From positions 1-44,533 of the IMG/VR virus record IMGVR_UViG_3300050020_000071: 44,533 nt of DNA. One strand, written 5' to 3'. A program made the translations under genes and the position numbers. Positions 13,316 to 21,220 of this stretch are shown one piece after another. This DNA is from a virus. Numbering within the stretch: position 1 is the first letter of the stretch; every line of letters begins with the position of its first letter. The notes beneath the pieces were generated by a model, which made no database searches, was not told where the DNA came from, and was given only the letters and a program-made list of their open reading frames with translations.

Positions 13316-14797
13316 ATGGCCCCTCGCTTGAAAACCTCTCCTAGGGTAAATTTGGAAGCCGAATTAATCAATGACATGGCTAAAATGAGCAAAGACCCGT
13401 ATAAATGGGTTTTGTACTCTTTTGCGTGGGGCAGCGGTGATCTGTTAAACGAGACAGGCCCCGACGATTGGCAGACGGAAGTTTTACAATGCGTCCGTGA
13501 TGGCCTGCTGACTCTCGACCAGGCAATACAGATTGCGATAGCCTCAGGGCATGATATCGGGAAAACCGCCCTTCTATGCTGGCTGATACTCTGGGGGCTG
13601 TCAACGTTCGAAAATACTCGTATCATCGTCACAGCCAACACCGAGACCCAGCTTAAAACAAAGACCTGGCCTGAATTAAAGAAGTGGCATCGCCAGTGTA
13701 TATGTTCTCACTGGTTCAAATATAACGCTACCAGCCTACACGCGATTGAAGACAGCCACAAAGAGACATGGCGAGCCGACATGATACCGTGGAGTGAACA
13801 TAACTCCGAGGCGTTTGCGGGGCTCCACAATAAAGGTAAGCGTATCATTCTCGTGTTTGACGAGGCCTCCGCAATTCCAGATATCATATGGGAGGTGTCC
13901 GAGGGCGCCCTTGTCGATGCTGACACTGAAATAATCTGGCTGGCGTTCGGCAACCCTACTCAGAATGCAGGCCGGTTCAAGGAGTGTTTTGGCAGGTTCA
14001 AACATCGCTGGATTACAAAGCAGATTGACAGTCGTAGCGCCAAGATCAGCAACAAAGCCAAAATTGACGAGTGGATTGCTGACTACGGGATTGACAGTGA
14101 TTTTGTTAAAGTCCGTGTCCGGGGCATGTTCCCTAATATGTCCGCCAAACAATTCTACTCCGTGGCAGATGTTGACGCGGCGTTTCAAAGAGAACTAAGA
14201 CCAGACCAGTTTAATTTTGCCCCCATCATCATCACCGTAGATCCAGCATGGGAAGGCAACGATATGCTGGAGATCGGCAAGCGGCAAGGGCTGACATTCA
14301 AAATACTCCGTACCATCCCCAAGAACGATAACGATATTGAGATTGCCGGGATAATAGCCCAGATAGAGGACGACAACAAAGCCGACGCTGTGTTCATAGA
14401 TGCTGGTTACGGCACAGGTATTGTATCTGCTGGACGGACATGGGGCAGGTCGTGGCAACTCGTATGGTTTGGCGGCGAGTCTACAGACCCAGGCTTTCTT
14501 AACAAACGCGCTCAGATGGCTAACGATGGCAAAAAGTGGCTCAAGGATGGCGGCAGTATCGGTAATGACGCTGAATTGTATCAAGATATCCTCTGCCCTG
14601 AGACTGTCCCTCGCACTGATGGCAAAGTTCAACTAGAGGACAAGAAGCTCATCAAGAAGCGGCTGGGGCGTTCACCGGGCAAGTTTGACGCATGGATATT
14701 GTCGTTTGCGTTTCCTGTGTACAAGAAGCTGCCTGACAACAGTCCGCTGATGGGTAACGAGAGTCAAGTCCAGCGGGACTACAACCCATACCAATAA
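13316..14797 (+). CDS. terL: Terminase large subunit (493 aa)
   Basis: ATPase-nuclease that packages DNA. The Walker A-like motif is GHDIGKTALL (about residues 80-89), and Walker B is IILVFDEASAI (about 178-188). The RNase H-like nuclease half has IITVDPAWEGND (about 305-316) and DAVFIDAGYGTG (about 360-371). The start has only a weak ribosome site and may rely on coupling to terS. Length is normal for the family. Confidence 0.93.
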   Translation: MAPRLKTSPRVNLEAELINDMAKMSKDPYKWVLYSFAWGSGDLLNETGPDDWQTEVLQCVRDGLLTLDQAIQIAIASGHDIGKTALLCWLILWGLSTFENTRIIVTANTETQLKTKTWPELKKWHRQCICSHWFKYNATSLHAIEDSHKETWRADMIPWSEHNSEAFAGLHNKGKRIILVFDEASAIPDIIWEVSEGALVDADTEIIWLAFGNPTQNAGRFKECFGRFKHRWITKQIDSRSAKISNKAKIDEWIADYGIDSDFVKVRVRGMFPNMSAKQFYSVADVDAAFQRELRPDQFNFAPIIITVDPAWEGNDMLEIGKRQGLTFKILRTIPKNDNDIEIAGIIAQIEDDNKADAVFIDAGYGTGIVSAGRTWGRSWQLVWFGGESTDPGFLNKRAQMANDGKKWLKDGGSIGNDAELYQDILCPETVPRTDGKVQLEDKKLIKKRLGRSPGKFDAWILSFAFPVYKKLPDNSPLMGNESQVQRDYNPYQ

Positions 14798-14800
14798 TAA

Positions 14801-14847
14801 ATATTGACAGCGGCTAACAAAGATGATATGTCAAGTGTCAATATAAT
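14801..14847. promoter_or_regulatory. 9-bp inverted repeat / possible internal promoter before the portal block
   Basis: ATATTGACA (14801-14809) is the reverse complement of TGTCAATAT (14836-14844). TTGACA at 14804 followed by 17 bp and TATGTC gives a weak promoter, and TATAAT lies at 14842-14847. It looks like an operator around an internal late promoter; not demonstrable from sequence alone. Confidence 0.4.
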
Positions 14848-14864
14848 GTCACTAGGAGCCAATT

Positions 14865-15059
14865 ATGTGTTTCGGTGGTGGCGGAAGTTCAGCACCAATG
14901 CCTGCACCAGCACCCCAGCAGGCACAAGGCAACGTAGTGGCAGCTCAACAGGCGGCTATGCAGCGGCAGAGGGCGGCGGCGAGTAACACCGACCTGACCC
15001 ACGGTGGCGGCATTGCGGGGATGCAGAAGTTGCAAAGTAAGAGTTTGCTAGGGGCTTAA
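14865..15059 (+). CDS. Small Gly/Ala/Gln-rich protein (64 aa)
   Basis: ATG at 14865 preceded by TAGGAGCC. Begins MCFGGGGSSAPMPAPAPQQA, followed by a Gln/Ala-rich helix and QSKSLLGA. Short 'MCFGGG' proteins next to the portal are typical of T7/BPP-1-like podoviruses; their role is unknown. The alternative frame from 14804 is a shadow. Confidence 0.75.
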   Translation: MCFGGGGSSAPMPAPAPQQAQGNVVAAQQAAMQRQRAAASNTDLTHGGGIAGMQKLQSKSLLGA

Positions 15060-15076
15060 CCGTAGTTACCTCAGTG

Positions 15077-15093
15077 CCCGCACAAGCGGGGGG
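15077..15093 (+). promoter_or_regulatory. RBS-sequestering hairpin before the portal gene
   Basis: CCCGC (15077-15081) pairs with GCGGG (15086-15090) around ACAA. The 3' arm is part of the GGGGGGA Shine-Dalgarno for the portal start at 15097, so folding would hide the ribosome site. Confidence 0.5.
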
Positions 15094-15096
15094 ATA

Positions 15097-16800
15097 ATGG
15101 TAGACGAAACGCATCAAGACAAGTCTGAGAACTGGAAACTGCGTGAGCACTTCCAACAGCGTTACACGTCGATGGAGAACGAACGCGCCTCCTTTCTTCC
15201 CGTCTGGCAGGATGTTTCTGACCACGTAAGACCTAACTCCGTCCGTATCACCTCCACAACAAAGTACTTCAAGGGCACTCGCAACGATACCCAGATAATC
15301 GATCCAACTGCTACACTAGCGTCCCGTACTCTTCGCAGCGGCCTTATGGCTGGACTCACCTCTCCGGCGCGTCCGTGGTTCAAGCTGGCAACTCCCGACC
15401 CTCACCTAAACGAGCACGGCTCTGCTAAGGGCTGGCTGTACGAAGTTGAATCCATCCTCCGCGACATATTCACCAAATCAAACCTGTATCAAGTCCTGCC
15501 GATGATCTACGGCGATCAAGGGGATTTTGGTACTGCCTGCATGTCCTGTCTGGAAGACGAAAAGACCATTGTAAGGTTTCACCACTTCATGCCCGGTCAA
15601 TTCCTAATTGCTATGGATCAGCACAACCGCTGTGATTCAATGTATCGGCTGTATCCGATGACCGTCAGACAGTTGGTGCAACGGTTCGGCATGGACAACG
15701 TGAGCCCTACTGTCAGAACTATGTGGGACTCTCAGCAGTACGAATCAGAGATCCAGGTGTGCCACGCTATCGAACCGAACGACTCCCGCGACAAGTTCTC
15801 AATCCATCAGATGAACAAGCCTGTCCGTTCCGTATGGTTTGAGTGGGGCGAAGATTGGGGCAGGATCCTCCAGAAGTCCGGTTTTGACGAATTCCCCATT
15901 TTTGCGCCTCGCTGGGATCTCTATGACGAGTCCGCGTATGGTACGGCATGTCCAGGCATAGACTCTTTAGGCTCTAATCGGGCGTTGCAACTAGCCGACA
16001 AGCGCGAGACTCAAGCTGTAGACCATTATGTTAGACCCCATTATCTCATTGATTCCTCACTGCGTAATACGTTCAGGGGTATGCTGCCCGGTGGAGAAAC
16101 CTACATCGACAATCTAGCCGCCACCTCTCATGCCGGAGCGCGGCCCGTTCGTGAAGTCAACCCCTCTATAAAAGAGATTGACATAAAGATTCAACGTTAC
16201 CAGCAGTTCATCAAACGCTGCTACTTCGAAGATATGATGTCGATGCTGTCACAGTCTGACAACCCCGACATGACTGCGCGTGAGGTGGAAGAGCGCCACA
16301 GCGAGAAGGTGCTGATACTTGGCCCGGTAATGGAACGAGACAACGATGAATTGTTTGATCCTCTCATCGAGAGGACGTTTGGTATAGCAATGCGCCGTGG
16401 TCTTATCCCCCCACCGCCTGAATCACTCCAAGGGCAGACGTTGAAGATTGAGTACACGTCTATTCTGGCACAGGCTCAGAAGCTGCTTGGCACTGCCAAC
16501 ATCGAAAAGGTATCCGAGTTTATCGGCTCGCTTGCCGGTCTTGACCCGAAGGTGCTGGACAAGTTTGATACCGATGAAGCCGTAGATACTTACGCTGATA
16601 TGCATGGCATCAACCCCAACATCATCAGGAACAAGGATCAAGTCACCTCACTGCGTGAAGCCAGGGCCAAGAAGGAACAGGCCGCACAGATGGCGGCAAT
16701 GGCGAAACCTGCAAAGGATATGGCACAAGCTGGCAAGGCAATTGGAGAGACTGACCAGAACAATCTAGGGGATATGGTTAAAGGTATGACTGGGCAATGA
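15097..16800 (+). CDS. Portal / head-tail connector protein (567 aa)
   Basis: Matches the T7-type head-to-tail joining protein (gp8 family). The N-terminal part has ERASFLPVWQDVSDHVRP, then IIDPTATLASRTLRSGLMAGLTSPARPWF, the strongly conserved 'AGL.SP..PWF' signature. The C-terminus is Ala/Gln-rich and flexible. It forms the dodecameric ring through which DNA enters and leaves. Length is typical, and its stop overlaps the Bbp19-like gene (ATGA). Confidence 0.93.
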   Translation: MVDETHQDKSENWKLREHFQQRYTSMENERASFLPVWQDVSDHVRPNSVRITSTTKYFKGTRNDTQIIDPTATLASRTLRSGLMAGLTSPARPWFKLATPDPHLNEHGSAKGWLYEVESILRDIFTKSNLYQVLPMIYGDQGDFGTACMSCLEDEKTIVRFHHFMPGQFLIAMDQHNRCDSMYRLYPMTVRQLVQRFGMDNVSPTVRTMWDSQQYESEIQVCHAIEPNDSRDKFSIHQMNKPVRSVWFEWGEDWGRILQKSGFDEFPIFAPRWDLYDESAYGTACPGIDSLGSNRALQLADKRETQAVDHYVRPHYLIDSSLRNTFRGMLPGGETYIDNLAATSHAGARPVREVNPSIKEIDIKIQRYQQFIKRCYFEDMMSMLSQSDNPDMTAREVEERHSEKVLILGPVMERDNDELFDPLIERTFGIAMRRGLIPPPPESLQGQTLKIEYTSILAQAQKLLGTANIEKVSEFIGSLAGLDPKVLDKFDTDEAVDTYADMHGINPNIIRNKDQVTSLREARAKKEQAAQMAAMAKPAKDMAQAGKAIGETDQNNLGDMVKGMTGQ

Positions 16801-17099
16801 GCACTGCCGAATTCATAGCCAAGCGCGACGAAGACGACTTACGGTCTATCTTGAAAACAATATACGGCAAGCGGTTTATATCCCGCCTGCTGATTTCGAC
16901 AGGAGTCAACCGTACCGGAGTGGACTTCGATAACGCCAACCTTACTTATTTCAACGCAGGAATGAGGTCTATCGGAAACGCCTTAATGAACGAAGTAATC
17001 CGAATCAACCCCGAAGCATACAACGACATGCGAAAGATGGACAAGGAGGACGAAGATGCAAGAAGAACAGAACGAGAACAGTCAGACGACAACGACTGA
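16797..17099 (+). CDS. Bbp19-like structural protein (100 aa)
   Basis: The core FISRLLISTGVNRTGVDFDNANLTYFNAGMRSIGNALMNEVIRI followed by PEAYNDM fits the Bbp19 family of BPP-1-like phages ('L...G....F....(T)FNAG.R..G..L...I....PEAY'). Located, as expected, between portal and scaffold. It ends with an acidic tail that overlaps the scaffold gene by 44 bp in another frame. Virion role not established. Confidence 0.75.
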   Translation: MSTAEFIAKRDEDDLRSILKTIYGKRFISRLLISTGVNRTGVDFDNANLTYFNAGMRSIGNALMNEVIRINPEAYNDMRKMDKEDEDARRTEREQSDDND

Positions 17100-17778
17100 C
17101 ACCACGATCACGGATGGTACTACTCAGGCTACGGATACAACTGCCGCAGCCGATGATCTGACTGCCCTGTTCTCTCCAGAAGAGGTTACAGCAAAGAAAG
17201 AATCTGTCACTGACTCAAAAGCCGAAGAGGCTCGCAGAGCGTCACTCACGGACGAACAGCGTACCGCAGAGGATGCAACCAAGGCCGCAGAAGCAAAGGC
17301 TAATGAAGTGCCGGAAGAGTACGCGGCATTCACCGCCCCCGAAGGCTTGGAACCTGAACAGACCTTCCTTGATATCGCCCTTCCTGAATTCAAGGAGTTG
17401 GGCCTGACTCAAGCCAAGGCGCAACAGTTGGTAGATATGTTCAGCACCAAACTAGGCCCTGCTATCATCAAGAAACAGCAGGACGCCTGGGCGGCAGAGG
17501 TTGACGGCTGGAAAGCAGCAGCAACAAAAGACCCTGAAATCGGCGGCGCGAAGTTTGACAAGTCTGTAGAGGACGCTTTACGGGCTGTGAATACCGTCAA
17601 CCCCGCGCTCAAGCCGGTGTTCGATCTTTACGGGCTGGGTAATCATCCTGAGTTTATCAGGGCTTTTGCCAAGATAGCACCGTTGCTGACTGAGGACACT
17701 ATAGACAGAATCAAGGGCAATACAACAGAGCAGAAGACACTGGCAGAGCGTATGTTCCCCGGCCTGCCTAAATCGTGA
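17056..17778 (+). CDS. Scaffolding / capsid-assembly protein (240 aa)
   Basis: Start at 17056 has AAGGAGG upstream. The N-terminus is a long disordered Thr/Asp/Ala-rich stretch (about residues 1-85). It is followed by the domain EYAAFTAPEGLEPEQTFLD, ELGLTQAKAQQLVDMFS and AWAAEVDGWKAA, typical of podovirus scaffolds preceding the capsid gene. The C-terminus (TLAERMFPGLPKS) may bind the capsid. Removed during DNA packaging, by family knowledge. Confidence 0.8.
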   Translation: MQEEQNENSQTTTTDTTITDGTTQATDTTAAADDLTALFSPEEVTAKKESVTDSKAEEARRASLTDEQRTAEDATKAAEAKANEVPEEYAAFTAPEGLEPEQTFLDIALPEFKELGLTQAKAQQLVDMFSTKLGPAIIKKQQDAWAAEVDGWKAAATKDPEIGGAKFDKSVEDALRAVNTVNPALKPVFDLYGLGNHPEFIRAFAKIAPLLTEDTIDRIKGNTTEQKTLAERMFPGLPKS

Positions 17779-17785
17779 GGGAAAT

Positions 17786-18157
17786 ATGAAAACATTTATC
17801 GTCTCACTCATCCTGTTAGCCGCTGTAACCGCCTATGCCGTCCCGTATATTAACCAAGGGGTTTACGCAGATGGCGCACTAGGAGCGAGTCCTGACCCGC
17901 TACAGACTATCCTGATAACGGACAGCTACAGCCATACCAAGACGGTTACAAATCAAATCTGGTATGACCTCGTTTTCCAAGGATCTGGGACATGCTACAT
18001 CCGGCTGATGAATACCAACGTTAAGGCCTCTTATGTCCAAGAGTCTCTTGTTGCCGGTATGGTTCATAGTTACCTTCTTTCCGGCAGCGTAAAGTACATT
18101 AACTATTCCAGTTGTGCTGGCACAGCCAGTGCGACAAGCGTTTTACATCTACAGTAA
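17786..18157 (+). CDS. Secreted protein, paralog 1 (123 aa)
   Basis: The N-terminus MKTFIVSLILLAAVTAYAVP is a typical Sec signal peptide with a Y-A cleavage site near residue 18. The mature part is probably all-beta, with two Cys (GTCYIRLM and SSCAG). It aligns with the next gene over 'GT.C.(I/V)RLM.T..K..YVQ', so the two arose by duplication. An exported protein between scaffold and capsid genes is unexpected; it could be a decoration protein or an envelope-targeted factor. No family recognised. Confidence 0.65.
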   Translation: MKTFIVSLILLAAVTAYAVPYINQGVYADGALGASPDPLQTILITDSYSHTKTVTNQIWYDLVFQGSGTCYIRLMNTNVKASYVQESLVAGMVHSYLLSGSVKYINYSSCAGTASATSVLHLQ

Positions 18158-18170
18158 GAAAGGAGCAGAT

Positions 18171-18539
18171 ATGAAATACCTTTTGACTATCATCGCAGTA
18201 CTGGCAATGGCGACCTCGGCTCTTGCTACAGGTTTGTCCACTGAACCGTTCCCCATTATTTCCCCGGCTAAGATTCAGGTGTTCGCGCCGGACGGCACCA
18301 CAGCCACAACCCTGACCGTAAACAGCGTTACCGTCAATCTGTCCAACTACATTATGTTTGCAGTGGAAAGCGGCAGCGGCACAACCTGTAACGTGAGGCT
18401 TATGCCGACCTCGGCAAAGGGCGCTTATGTCCAAACTGTGCTGAGAGTAGCAGGTACGCTGTTCATCAGGGCTAAGAACTCGGCTACCCCTTTTGCGAAC
18501 TTCTCAGGGTGTACAGCCGGATCGTACTCACTCCAGTAA
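18171..18539 (+). CDS. Secreted protein, paralog 2 (122 aa)
   Basis: Start at 18171 (MKYLLTIIAVLAMATSALAT), chosen for AAAGGAG 6 bases upstream and an intact signal peptide with an ALA cleavage motif near residue 19. The mature domain shares TCNVRLMPTSAKGAYVQ with paralog 1 and has the same pair of Cys (TTCNV and SGCTA). Its role is as unclear as that of its paralog. Confidence 0.65.
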   Translation: MKYLLTIIAVLAMATSALATGLSTEPFPIISPAKIQVFAPDGTTATTLTVNSVTVNLSNYIMFAVESGSGTTCNVRLMPTSAKGAYVQTVLRVAGTLFIRAKNSATPFANFSGCTAGSYSLQ

Positions 18540-18583
18540 CCAACTTTCTTGCGGGATAACAACCCGCCCAAAGGAGATACACA

Positions 18584-19714
18584 ATGATTCGTAAACTGCT
18601 TGCTTTCTTGTCTGGTTGCCTGAATATCAAGGCAATCATCCGCCTGCCTCTTACCGTCTTCATGGGAGCTATCGACGGAACCGGAGCATACCCCAACATG
18701 ATCGATGTAATATCGACGCTGGACCCCCAAGGCAATACCGCCCCAATCGTAGAGCTTTTGCAGCAGAAAAACCCCATCCTGTTGGACATGCCGTTCGTTG
18801 AAGGCAATACCAACCTCGGCCATCAGGTTAATGTCCGTACCGGCCTTCCAGCTGCTACATGGACTTCATGGTATCAGGGCGTTCCCGCTACCAAGTCCAC
18901 CTATGCACGAGTCATGGAAGCCTGCGCAATGCTCGAACAGCGTACCGAGATCGACAAACGCGCCGCCGACTTCAACGGTAACTCGGCAACCTTCCGGCTG
19001 AAAGAAATGCTGGGTTCAATCGAAGCACTGAATCAGGCGCTTTCAACCGCCCTGTTCTACGGTGATTCAACTGTCAACCCGCAGCAGTTCAACGGCTTGA
19101 CCCCGCGCTTTAACTCCCTGTCTGCCGGTAACGGTGGTAACATCATCGATGCCAAAGGCACCGGAAGTAACCTTACCTCCATCTGGTTTATCGGCTGGTC
19201 GGGTATGACCATCCACGGTATCTTCCCCAAGGGTCAGAAAGGCGGATTGCAGCGTGAAGATCTTGGCGTCTTTGATGCCTTCGACGCTTCCCGTAACCGC
19301 TTCCGCGCTGTTGGCGACCTGTTGCAGTGGAACGTTGGCCTTGCTGTTGAGGACTGGCGCTATGTAGTTCGTATCGCCAACATCGACGTGAATGCACTCA
19401 AGACCGGCCAGGGTGCCGCCGATCTCATTGCCCTGATGCTGACCGCCCTGCATCTACCGCCCGAAGTAGGCGAAGTACGTAGCGGTCTTTCCCCTTCGAC
19501 CGCCAACGGTGCAGCACCGACCTTGATGATGCCGAACCCGGTCTTTTACTGCACACGTAAAGTTGCCGCAATCCTCGACCTCCAGACTCAGGTGAAATCA
19601 AACTTCACCCTGAAATCCGGTTCTGATGTCTACGGTCGCCCGGTTACTTCCTGCCGTGGAGTCCCTATCCGGTCGTGTGATGCCTTGATCGAAACCGAAA
19701 CTCAGGTTGTCTAA
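18584..19714 (+). CDS. Major capsid protein (376 aa)
   Basis: HK97-fold capsid protein of the T7/BPP-1-like group. Recognisable segments are VISTLDPQGNTAPIVELL, NPILLDMPFVEGN, HQVNVRTGLPAATW, QRTEIDKRAADFNGN and ALFYGDS. ATG at 18584 has AAAGGAG at good distance, giving an unusual 26-residue basic-hydrophobic leader (MIRKLLAFLSGCLN...) before the usual start region at MGAIDG (18662), which itself has no ribosome site. The extension may be removed or may be a real variation. Confidence 0.92.
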   Translation: MIRKLLAFLSGCLNIKAIIRLPLTVFMGAIDGTGAYPNMIDVISTLDPQGNTAPIVELLQQKNPILLDMPFVEGNTNLGHQVNVRTGLPAATWTSWYQGVPATKSTYARVMEACAMLEQRTEIDKRAADFNGNSATFRLKEMLGSIEALNQALSTALFYGDSTVNPQQFNGLTPRFNSLSAGNGGNIIDAKGTGSNLTSIWFIGWSGMTIHGIFPKGQKGGLQREDLGVFDAFDASRNRFRAVGDLLQWNVGLAVEDWRYVVRIANIDVNALKTGQGAADLIALMLTALHLPPEVGEVRSGLSPSTANGAAPTLMMPNPVFYCTRKVAAILDLQTQVKSNFTLKSGSDVYGRPVTSCRGVPIRSCDALIETETQVV

Positions 19715-19741
19715 CTAATAACTTACGAAAGGAGTTACCCC

Positions 19742-20215
19742 ATGATTTTAGATTCTCAGCTCATTTTTGCATGGCAGCAGGCCATTACAGCCTCGGCTGC
19801 TTCCGTTGCTAGCACCGCTGTTCAGCCCAACGCGCAGGGAATTATTGACCTCACGCTCGCCCGTAATATCGGAGTAGGCACTGACAAATTGTATTTGATC
19901 ATCCTGTGTACTACTGCAATGACCGACGGCGGCAGCGACTCTACTGTTACGGTTACACTACGTACCAGTGCCACAGCGGCCTCTAGTGCGCTGACCAACT
20001 CCATCAACACTATTTCAACCTTCACGGTATTCCCGGCGCTAACCAAAGCAGGAATATCAATGATCCAGACTCTTGACCCGGCGGCTTACCTTCAATATCT
20101 GGATGTGTACTTTACCGTAGCAAACGGCAACCTAACGACCGGCAGCTTCTCGGCCTTCATCGTAACCAACGCCGACCTCCAGACTTACTACGCTGAGGGT
20201 TTCAACCCGAACTGA
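19742..20215 (+). CDS. Bbp16-like capsid-associated protein (157 aa)
   Basis: Begins MILDSQLIFAWQQAITASAA, followed by the beta-rich domain IGVGTDKLYLIILCTTAM, TVTVTLRTS and YLQYLDVYFTVANG. This matches the Bbp16 family directly downstream of the capsid gene in BPP-1-like phages, a cementing or stabilising protein. GGAGTTACCCC precedes the ATG. Confidence 0.8.
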   Translation: MILDSQLIFAWQQAITASAASVASTAVQPNAQGIIDLTLARNIGVGTDKLYLIILCTTAMTDGGSDSTVTVTLRTSATAASSALTNSINTISTFTVFPALTKAGISMIQTLDPAAYLQYLDVYFTVANGNLTTGSFSAFIVTNADLQTYYAEGFNPN

Positions 20216-20232
20216 TTTTCCGATGTTCAACC

Positions 20233-20254
20233 AGGGGGGCTAGCAATAGCCCCT
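20233..20254 (+). terminator. Hairpin between head and tail gene blocks
   Basis: AGGGG-GGCTA (20233-20242) pairs with TAGCCCCT (20247-20254) around GCAA, with one bulged G. No T-run follows, so it is probably a partial terminator or an mRNA 3'-end stabiliser setting high capsid and lower tail expression (inference). Confidence 0.5.
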
Positions 20255-20277
20255 CTCACTAAACACCGGAGGTTATC

Positions 20278-20532
20278 ATGGGTCAATTCAGAGCAAGATT
20301 TAATGGTCATCTACCAGATATCGGCTTAGTATCAAAAGGTGATATTGTAGAATACAACGGCATCCACCGCGCATGGCTAGAACCCGTAAAGGGTAAAGTC
20401 GTAGAACAGGAAGAACTTGACCGAAAGGGAATCATTGCTAAGCTGAAAGAAATGAACGTGCCTTTTTTCAAGGGCGCCAAGACGGAAGAACTTGACGCCC
20501 TGCTGGTTACTCATAAAGGGATGCTACCGTGA
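20278..20532 (+). CDS. HeH/LEM-domain-like head protein (84 aa)
   Basis: The C-terminal half IIAKLKEMNVPFFKGAKTEELDALL has the helix-extended-helix pattern of HeH/LEM modules found in phage head proteins. The N-terminal half is a short beta unit (MGQFRARFNGHLPD...). Its stop overlaps the GTG of the tail tubular A gene. Exact role unknown, probably a head or neck accessory. Confidence 0.6.
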   Translation: MGQFRARFNGHLPDIGLVSKGDIVEYNGIHRAWLEPVKGKVVEQEELDRKGIIAKLKEMNVPFFKGAKTEELDALLVTHKGMLP

Positions 20533-21218
20533 ATACCGTTAATCAGGTAGGCATATACAACATGGCTCTGGCCTCTTGTGGCGTCTCTCGCTTCATTCAG
20601 TCTCTGGATGATACATCGGTGCAGGCTCAGACTTGTAACGTCTTCTGGGAGTCCGTGAGAGATCAATGCTTATCAGATATGCCATGGGGCTTTGCAACCC
20701 GCTTTTCAACTCTTCAGTTAATATCGAACGTGACGCCGGGATGGTGCTTTACTTATGGATCACCCGCTGACTGCTTAGCGGCAAGGGAGATTATCAGAAA
20801 CCTTGCGCTGCCCGATTCTGATTTGGTTGCTCTTGGTTTCGTAGGTGCGACCAACGTCAACGGACTGACCGGAGTAAACGCCGACCTGTTGAGCCAGTTA
20901 AGAGCTTATCAAGTTCCCTTCCAGACTGTAGAGAACGAAGAAGGCGGGGGCTTGGCTATCGCAACCAACGAGCCTAATGCCACGCTGATGTATACCGCAA
21001 GAGTCACAGCCTATACCTTGTGGACTCCTGCTTTCGTCAACTGCGTAACCCTTCTACTGGCCTCCAAGATCGTCGGGCCGTTGGCTAATAATCCTGAGTA
21101 CGCCGCAGAACTCGGCAAAGCTTATGAAGTGGCCTTACTCAAAGCTGGTGCATCTTCGATGAACGAGCAGAAAGAGCGACCGGAACCTGATAGCGAATTT
21201 GTCATAACAAGGGGCTAA
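20529..21218 (+). CDS. Tail tubular protein A-like (229 aa)
   Basis: GTG start at 20529 (overlap GTGA). Typical gp11-like opening: VGIYNMALASCGVSRFIQSLDD then VQAQTCNVFWESVRDQCLSDMPWGFAT, the 'A...C...Y...RD..L...PW.FA' signature. Forms the dodecameric adaptor under the portal. Length slightly above T7 gp11 (196 aa). Confidence 0.9.
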   Translation: MNTVNQVGIYNMALASCGVSRFIQSLDDTSVQAQTCNVFWESVRDQCLSDMPWGFATRFSTLQLISNVTPGWCFTYGSPADCLAAREIIRNLALPDSDLVALGFVGATNVNGLTGVNADLLSQLRAYQVPFQTVENEEGGGLAIATNEPNATLMYTARVTAYTLWTPAFVNCVTLLLASKIVGPLANNPEYAAELGKAYEVALLKAGASSMNEQKERPEPDSEFVITRG

Positions 21219-21220
21219 CT

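Noticed and set aside
12922-13641. 239-aa leftward ORF
   Set aside because: Antisense across the terminase genes; Ser-rich low-quality composition typical of a shadow frame.
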